Positions 57,371-64,000 of a DNA stretch of 64,000 bases are shown piece by piece; position 1 is the stretch's first letter; the number at the start of each line of letters is the position of its first letter. Position numbers and translations under genes: made by a program. Source of the DNA: Siderastrea radians (taxonomy: Eukaryota; Cnidaria; Anthozoa; Scleractinia; Rhizangiidae); assembly GCA_964017195.1 (NCBI GenBank), contig OZ024898.1:4105482-4169481 (forward strand), read 5' to 3'. Under the pieces are notes generated by a model that saw nothing but the letters and a program-made list of their open reading frames with translations, searched no databases and had not been told where the DNA came from.

Positions 57371-58382
57371 AAAACTGTGGCCACTGTAATCCAGTTGAAA
57401 GTTGTCAGTAATTTATAACTCGATCTACCTTGAAGTATTAGGCCAATATGAGATTTCTTTGTTTCACTTGTGTTTCTTTTATTTTAATTTTCGCCCACCC
57501 ATTTCAGAAAAAATGAAGCTCTGCACCTCTTATCCTATTAAAGAAGTATCATGCTAAGAAAAAAACCATTACCCAGACAAGGTAACTTCAGATCAAATTT
57601 TTAAGTCGCAAACAATCGCGCGACGGCCTGTGTGATTTTTACGTCATCCCATACGTGATTATTTTTATTCTATTTTGGTTTACTTAAGTGTCCTCTTGAT
57701 ATTAAAAGTATGACTATTCCTGCATCATCAAAAGACTAAGTGGTGTTTTCAGAAGATTTCATCTAATCGTTTTGTTGAGCTTGCAATGTGCGATATTCTA
57801 AAAGTTATTTGATTCAAATAGACAGGATCAAGTATTTCTTCACTAATATGTGTTTTGCTTAGCTTCATTCGGAATTAAGGCGTCTGCGTTTGAAATAAGC
57901 GTTGTTTTATTATACTCTGAGAGTTAAAAAAAGCAGTCCTCACAGTGAATCTGTAAAATGCTTCTTCATATTTACGAGCGAGTTGGGTTGAAAAACGAAG
58001 TAACCATTCACTAAGTTGGCACTGTAATATGTTTTATTATATGGCCGTGTCTCACAAGGACTGGGAACTACCGAATTCACGAATTTGATTGGCTGAAATC
58101 GATATTGACAGCGGGCTAGATTTTCCCATCTAGACCGGCATCTAGATCGGTTACATTTTGCGGTGATAAAGGTGCAAACTAAACTACAAAAATAATGACT
58201 ATTTCCTTCTAAAAATACTAAAATGAAGCGCCAACAAGCCTGACGAGAAAAAAGGTAGAGGACGAGCAAACTTTGGCAGATTTAAGTTCAGCTCATCGAC
58301 TTTTGCAAGCAAAATGTCAGCTAGTACGAACCATTTACATTAAGCGAATTAAAGTTTTCTTGTTTGGCCATATAATAAACAA
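57370..58382 (+). repeat. Degraded block unit 5
   Basis: Contains the block words AAAATGAAGCTCTGCACC, TCAAATTTTTAAGTCGCAAA and CCATACGTGATTATT, then diverges near 58030. TTTGATTGGCTGAA at 58083 opens the stretch leading to hairpin H5. No gene. Confidence 0.6.
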
Positions 58383-58519
58383 CTTATTAACCGAGCTTAG
58401 TCGGTCTGTATGGGAGAAACTTGACCTCGGTCGTGTGTACAGACCTCACTGCGTTCGGTCTGTACTCACGACCTCGGTCAAGATTCTCCCATACAGACCG
58501 ACTAAGCCCGGTTAATAAG
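58383..58519. repeat. Hairpin H5, about 62-bp arms, GC core
   Basis: The arms CTTATTAACCGAGCTTAGTC and TCTGTATGGGAGAAACTTGA pair almost perfectly with the right half. The centre is CTCACTGCGTTCGG (58445-58458). ORFs on the two strands are mirror translations. Confidence 0.9.
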
Positions 58520-60063
58520 AGGTAAATCATTTCCAGCAATATTCGTAGCCCACAACACTTATCAGTCTGTTGCAAACATGTCAAGAGCGCCAAACAACAA
58601 ATGCTAGCACCAATTGCAAGTAACTGAGGGCGAGTTTGGTAACTTATAAACGAATTTAAAGCTTCATGTGATCAATATTAACGAGCTACAAGCGAGTGGT
58701 GCTCTTAGTTTTATCACCACCAGCTTAAACCCATTTCAGCTTAAAAACGGTCATTTCACGTCTCTAGCACCTGACTCAGATTGTCTATCGTGTTAAATCC
58801 CTACAGAAAAAAAAGACTTTGGTTGTGACCAATTAAGTTCGTGAAGATTGTGATCACTAAAAATACACAGTTAAAAGTTGTCAACAATTCAGCCAAAGTT
58901 CGATCTGCCAGCTTCGAAGAAGTCAGTATTACACCAGATTATCTGTGTCGTTTCACGCGTGTCATTTTGTTTTTCACCTGTTCAGAAGATGAATGAAACT
59001 ACGCACGTCTCACCCCACCCTTCCCTGTTTTTTTGTACGAAAAAAGTCCAGAAACGTTTACTATCACAATCAAGGCAATTTTACATCAAATGTAAAGCTG
59101 CAAACTATGGCCCGCCTGTGAGATTTTTTTTCAGACGTGATGTCTTATCAAATCTTCTCGGATAAAGATGTCCTCTTGATGCCAAAAATAAACTATCTCT
59201 TCATCAGAGAGGGCACCAAAGTACAACCCATTTATCGACAGTTCAGTACAAGAATACCCTCCGCTACGTAATCTAGGCTCTTGATAGATGAGCTTTTAAT
59301 ACGCACCCGTACTAAACCACCTTCTTCCCGGCGAACAATTTGAAAAATGCTCCCTCTTTGTTGTCTTTAACAACTTCACTTAAAACATTTTTATTTAGCA
59401 GAGCTTTTAAGAGCAAATGCCGCTAAGGTTTGAGAAAATTGGAAATCGTCAAAATAAATTTCCCTTCATTTTTTGCGTGAAGTAAGTCCGTTGGGTGGAA
59501 GTAATCATAATGGGATTTTTTTTTTATTTCTCGTGATAAACCGAACTTGGTATCGGTTGGGGGGGGGGGATCATGCCCAAAAATGCATTTTTTTGGATGT
59601 TTTAATCCCCGAAAATGGACTTTTTGTCGGCTAATTCTATGAAATAATGTGATAGTTAAACACTTTGAACTTGCTTTAAATTCGAAAGAACGAGCCAGAT
59701 CAAAAAACAGTATTTCTGAGCAGGTGACAAAAATGGATACCGGAAAGACGCGAAGTACTCATGTCGCGAAATCCAACATGGCGGCCAGAGCAGGATTGAT
59801 AGAGTATGGAGTGATGTTTGCTTCTCTGGGAGCTGTTTGCAGTGTTTTGGTTGATCTGCTGGCGGTTGCAGCAAACTGGATAGAGGATCCTTGTAAATGA
59901 AACCATTTGCGGCTGCTGCAAGGATGAGAACTGAACTCTTGATCCAGCTAGCGATAATAATCATCGTGACCGAAATGGAACCTTGAAGGATCTCTGAATT
60001 TGGCGCGACTTGGGTTGGCTCTGAGGCCGCTCTTGAACTGATTACTTTACAAAATGGTATGTC
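58520..60063. repeat. Degraded block unit 6 and intergenic DNA
   Basis: 58860-59200 shows weak block similarity (TTCACCTGTTCAGAAGATGA, ACTATCACAATCAAGG). The remainder has a poly-G tract (59560-59570). No supported gene; ORFs 59649-59900 and 59656-60141 overlap antisense without a domain. Confidence 0.5.
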
Positions 60064-60820
60064 CAGGGTCGTAACGAGGTATATGGGATCCGGGATCACA
60101 GTCCCGGGATCTGGGATCACAAGTCCTGGTATTAGGATCAACCATTTTTTAACATGTTTTAACGGATCGGGGATCGGACTTTTCTACGCCTTTATGGGCC
60201 TTTAAGAAAAAAAAATAAAAGGCACGATTTCCAAGGATATAACTGTATCTGACTTTTCATTTTTCTCCGCTTCTTTGATTCCGTCACGCTGTCATTTTAA
60301 TTAGTAGTTTTTCTCGCTCGTATTACCTATTACACTGAATACAATACAGCGAGCCGATTGTGGTTTCTGCTGTATTGGTGAACCTCGACTCCTTGACTAA
60401 TGGCATACCTGCGCGCTGTTGTTGGTTTGACCAGCCGGTGCACTTTCTCAGATTTGGTCTATAGTTTCAACTTTTTAACTCTCTCTGGAGGCATAGGGAA
60501 ACGGAAGAAAATCGATGGTATGGTGATTTTACCGCTATTTTGCATTTGCCCAGCTTTAAGTTCATTTTATTTCTTGTTTGGCAAATGTAATGTCATGTTG
60601 TGTTACAGGTCACGTACTTCCTATTTCTGGTCTCCACAACAACCAGAGTGCCACTCTGGAAGACACAGTGTTAGCTGCACTGCATGACTGAAAACACAAT
60701 AGTGAAACACTTTGTCATGAACGCGATTGACAGGAATTGCCTTTCTCCGTTTCCATTATAGTTGTCAGGGAAATTGCCAACTTATCCACCCATGGTTATT
60801 TCATGGTTTCCGTTCGATGT

Positions 60821-60955
60821 GGAAAGTTACGTTTATTCACTAAAATACCACTCGAGGAATCCATTGATTTAGCAGTTAAGTATATCCCAGAGGGCAACCC
60901 TAATCTTAAACTTAACCAGTCATACCTCAACAAATTATTTATGTTTGCCACTGTT
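60821..60955 (+). pseudogene. Penelope-like reverse-transcriptase fragment
   Basis: GKLRLFTKIPLEESIDLAVK and NPNLKLNQSYLNKLFMFATV match the (D)VxSLFTNIPLxESIDLA stretch just before the catalytic region of Penelope-like and related cnidarian RTs. Both sides are lost: the YxDD region never appears. About 45 residues, inside a DNA element. Confidence 0.6.
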
Positions 60956-60979
60956 TGCCGATGTTTGCCATTTTCCTCG

Positions 60980-61181
60980 GTACTTCCGTACGATAACCCA
61001 GCTAGTTTAGAGGCGTGCCTTGGCGGGAGGCAAACCAGTTGGCTATTGACAAGCGCAGCCGAAGGATTTCATAACTCGGGACTGCCGTAAAACAAATCCA
61101 TGAAGTGCTCAGTATGGGATTCGAACCCGGGACCTACGAACCCAAAGTCTAGCACACTAACCACTCGGCCACGCTGCCTCC
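60980..61181 (-). mobile_element. tRNA-derived SINE (second family), 3'-truncated
   Basis: On the minus strand the head GGAGGCAGCGTGGCCGAGTG is followed by GTTAGTGTGCTAGACTTTGG and the B-box GGTTCGAATCC, then a body with CACTTCATGGATTTG and CGGCAGTCCCGAGT. The tRNA-like part lacks a convincing acceptor stem, so it is a SINE head rather than a tRNA gene. The tail after GGTTTGCCTCCCGCC diverges. Confidence 0.7.
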
Positions 61182-62054
61182 CCAGCGTACCCGAACGCCT
61201 CAAAACCCCACTAGCGCTCGAACCTTCGGCGGTCATGTTATAGGAGAACTATTACAATTTTTCCTCCATCCGCCCCTGTTCAAGTAAGCACCCTTAACTT
61301 TAACTTGCTAATAAAAAGTTCCTATCCCTGACGCTAACCTTGATATTAACCCTATTCTGTCTGGACTTTTTTGAGTTTCTGAGCCTGGGGGGGCGGGGGG
61401 GGGCACAGATCTCAAAAAGTATTAAAGCTCTTGCGATGAAACTTGGCACGTTTTTAGAACGTCAATAGGTTACAGATTGGGCTTATGACGTGTCAATTAT
61501 GGCGTGTCGTGACGTCACAATCGTGCCAGTTTGAGTTTGAGGCCGCCATCTTGAATCCCAAGCCTGCAGTCATACAGCTGACAATGACGTCACCAAAAAT
61601 ATATGATTTTGTTCTAAGAAACATACTTAGTCAAAAAAAGCACACAACAGTAAATATTATCTTCTTCTTACAAACGAAGGGAAAAAACTGAAAAAAGACT
61701 GAAAAAAGACAGAAAATAGTCAAAATACACTTTTGAGTAGACGGTTGCTATGGAAACCTTAATCATCATAGACACGTCATTGACACAGGAAAATTTTCTA
61801 TGATAAATTTTAGGAAAAGTCACGAGATTTGGTGATTATTCAGTCTAGCCCATTTAAAAGTTATAATTCGTTAAAGTCAGCGCGGGCACAATGTGCCCCC
61901 CCCCCAGGCTAAATAGGGTTAAGTGGTGTCCCGAGATTACAAAATTTTAGTGGGATCAGGGGTCAGATTTTTCTACGTTTTGGGTATCAGGGATCAGAAT
62001 TTTTGGCCAAAAAATGGGATCAGTGATGGAAAAATATACCTCGTTACGACCCTG

Positions 62055-63200
62055 GTATGTCAGAGACAATTGCCTCTTATAAAGCTCATTTTTTTAGTTT
62101 AGTCGACTGTCCAGTTTATTTTTATAGTTTTCTCAACCGGTTAACTGAGTACTATTTTGTAAAAATTAACAGTCCCCTACGAAAGTGTGATGTTGAAAAA
62201 GTAATATTTCTCAATTTACGAAATAATCCTACTAAAGGGAAATAATAGCAATCTATAGATGATAAAGAAACAGCATAATGGTATATAACTGCTGTTGCAT
62301 TCCTTAAGTTTTGACAAGTGGCCACTAAAAATAATAGAAAATTGTCATTTTGCCTGTTTTAAATCACGTGCCCTGCAAAAACCACTTGAGTGACCACGGA
62401 CTCTTGAGCATCAAAAGATTAAGAACGGATCAAATATTTATGTACAACTTCGAATTTAATCAAAATGTGAATACCAGTTAGAATATGTTTTCGTCAAAGA
62501 TGTCTCATTTTCAGTTTTTCAAAAGTAGAGTTCCCCCCTTACAAAGAATAGAAGGCCAGGGGTCCCCCCAGGAACAAAGAAAAAATCTAACAACATTTTT
62601 GTAAAGTGGAAGGATGATAGATTGCTAGGATGTGAATAGGATTTCCACCAGTCTCTTGTGCTTTGATAAAATCACAGGCAGATAATCCGGACTGTTTGAG
62701 GCCGGGTGACGTCACGATACGCTATTTGATCTCATACATTTACTGTAATTTGTAACGGCTGACCTCGGCTTGATTCAAGTGTTTGCGAGAAATGCTCCAT
62801 AAAATACGGAATATTGCATCTTTTATCCCAAGTTGGGATCTACTGTAAGCTAGATAAATAAAGTTCAATTACCTTACATCGTGTGTGTGTTCTTTTGTGA
62901 TTTAATGGGTTTTGAGTCCGTTAATTCCTCGCTTGCCGCCGTCGCCCCCAACAAGAGTAAAGAGCACATAAACTTACTAGAATTACGACAGGAAAAAGGC
63001 AAGTTTCTTCCTATGGCCTTAATTTTGTTTATTTAATTCCTCTAAAGTGCTGTATTTTCTGGGTGTGAGACTTTCAAGGATTTGTTGTTGTTGTTCTTGT
63101 TATCGTTTGGAAATTGCTTCTTTTGATCCTTTTTCAAAACGAGATAAAGGGAAATTCAGTAGACTGAGAAGGAAAGGAAAAAAACCGCGGTATTTTCCGA
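62055..63200. other. Intergenic, no gene seen
   Basis: AT-rich with short ORFs only. GTGACGTCACGATACGC at 62707 and TGTGTGTGTTC at 62880 are minor features. Confidence 0.5.
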
Positions 63201-63211
63201 TATTTCCCTCT

Positions 63212-63217
63212 TTTATT
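63212..63217 (-). terminator. Polyadenylation signal, gene III
   Basis: AATAAA on the minus strand, about 186 bp after the stop, in the same relative place and context (AAGCATTGTATGT upstream) as in genes I and II. Confidence 0.7.
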
Positions 63218-63402
63218 CTTTAAGCAGACATAACATACAATGCTTCGTACTTCTGTCTTTAACTCCCTTAATTAACCAGTTATGACAGAAAAACCCACTG
63301 TCCATGTCTCACATTCTTCTTTTTCTATAAATGCATCCACTTAAAGTTCTTATCCTGACAAATGATGCTGACTACATGAAGCAGGTTTCTTTTGTTGACG
63401 CT

Positions 63403-64000
63403 CTAAGCGTCATCTTGTACGATGGAGACCTTGATGAACCTGATCCCAACTCTCTCTCCTTTATCGCTCTTATAAACTTCCAGGGTGAGTCCATTGCTGA
63501 GCATCAGTCGGTTATTGTAGCCAGCGGTCCTCACGAAGCCTCCGTCATGCGCAGTGTAGCACGAGCCCCAGCGCTCATCCAACTTGAGAGTGAAGACATA
63601 CTGACCGGGATAGAAAGAGTCGCTGGGTTTCGGGAGCGCTGCGCCGGACTGAATGGAGGACAAAGTTGCCCCGGACACTCCTTCATATCTATAACAGGGG
63701 CCTTGGTTAACATAATTCCCCTTATCAAGAGTAAGAAACCCGGTAAATTTGGTACCGTCTGACACGCCATATACGATGTCGCTGTCTGGTACGTTGCCAA
63801 TGCTGACATCATGTGCAACTGTGATCTCAACAGTCAGCGGAGTGGAAACTTTCAGGACACTAGCAGGAATCATGGGAACTTTGAGAAGGGCAGCTCGATC
63901 TACTGCGCCTGCGTTGAATGTCAGTTGTTGAGCAGTTGATGTACGAGAGCTATCGATGTATGACGCATGCGCTTCCAGCCAAGTAGGAGTCATGGTCTGA
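63403..64000 (-). CDS. Gene III: secreted-family body exon (partial)
   Basis: A 196-codon body from MTPTWLEAH (start at 63993) to the stop, preceded by TCAGACC, the same bases that precede the body ATG in genes I and II; the rest of the gene lies beyond the window. Conserved blocks are TVAHDVSIGN, SDIVYGVSDGTKFTGF, SDSFYPGQYVFTLKLDERWG and CYTAHDGGFVRTAGYNN, with both conserved cysteines. Its N-terminal third is clearly closer to gene I (SSRTSTAQQLTFNAG) than to gene II. It differs throughout the body from both and has no breaks, which suggests an older functional paralogue. Inverted relative to the others. By analogy with gene II a signal exon should lie outside. Confidence 0.75.
   Translation of the reverse strand, partial: QTMTPTWLEAHASYIDSSRTSTAQQLTFNAGAVDRAALLKVPMIPASVLKVSTPLTVEITVAHDVSIGNVPDSDIVYGVSDGTKFTGFLTLDKGNYVNQGPCYRYEGVSGATLSSIQSGAALPKPSDSFYPGQYVFTLKLDERWGSCYTAHDGGFVRTAGYNNRLMLSNGLTLEVYKSDKGERVGIRFIKVSIVQDDA

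Larger units (their letters stand above)
60064..62054. mobile_element. Composite TIR element, 1991 bp, 7-9-bp TSD
   Basis: CAGGGTCGTAACGAGGTATA at the left is matched by its inverse at the right end. GTATGTC is duplicated outside (the shared string can be read as up to TGGTATGTC because it overlaps the terminus). GGGATC(A/C)GGGATCA words repeat just inside both ends. It has captured or been hit by a Penelope-like RT fragment and a SINE. A CAGGG start suggests hAT. Confidence 0.75.

Noticed and set aside
59649..60141. Overlapping plus and minus ORFs (83 and 161 codons)
   Set aside because: No recognisable domain; the minus ORF begins inside the GGGATC repeats of the neighbouring element.
61110..61181. 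Possible minus-strand tRNA gene
   Set aside because: A- and B-boxes are present, but the acceptor stem does not close and a SINE body follows directly.
63331..63762. 143-codon plus-strand ORF
   Set aside because: It lies antisense to the conserved body exon of gene III; similar antisense ORFs appear opposite genes I and II, so it is a shadow.

Overview
The window looks like nuclear DNA of an anthozoan cnidarian, most likely a stony coral (an inference). It is AT-rich and intron-containing, has two tRNA-derived SINE types, and is dominated by transposons and segmental duplications. There is no bacterial operon structure, rRNA, intact tRNA gene or CRISPR array. Nearly all supported coding sequence belongs to one small secreted-protein family or to mobile elements.

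Host-like genes. A compact family of unnamed, probably secreted proteins (about 200-residue body, two conserved cysteines) is present three times: gene I (17308-18182, +), gene II (42343-43750, +) and gene III (63403-64000, -, cut by the window end). Gene II can be assembled as three exons, all joined in phase 0: a signal-peptide exon, an 11-codon exon and the body exon. Gene I lacks the signal exon and the matching splice acceptor. A fourth locus (about 22070-22735) keeps promoter and signal exon but has no body. Genes I and II sit in two copies of a large direct duplication (about 12.9-22.7 kb and 39.0-57.0 kb), and each copy gives pre-insertion sites that date and delimit insertions in the other.

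Layout. 1-3.3 kb: dispersed repeat S carrying an 8-bp-TSD element. 3.3-5.9 kb: repeat R1 with a SINE and a 105-bp satellite. 6.5-10.4 kb: decayed Crypton-type recombinase gene between 41-bp inverted repeats. 11.3-12.8 kb: TIR element. 12.9-22.7 kb: duplication copy I. 22.7-25 kb: palindromic repeats and unassigned DNA. 25-33 kb: second R1 copy, loaded with a Harbinger-like element, a 5'-truncated LINE and a TTAA-flanked element. 33-35 kb: inverted S copy. 35-39 kb: intact Crypton-type tyrosine-recombinase ORF between two hairpins. 39-57 kb: copy II with gene II, a LINE tail in a (GTA)n tract, a 2-kb foldback element, a 4.5-kb TTAA element with THAP-like coding traces and a second foldback. 57-64 kb: degraded duplication blocks, a composite TIR element with a Penelope-like RT fragment and a SINE, and gene III.

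Most interesting signals: (1) five long hairpins with different arms but a near-constant GC core, CTCG..CTGCG..CTCG; (2) the exon-shuffled, partly gene-converted secreted family; (3) two TTAA-flanked elements, each with a THAP-like fragment reading inward from one end and a short acidic first exon reading inward from the other; (4) a Crypton-type gene bounded by long inverted repeats, which is not expected for that class.
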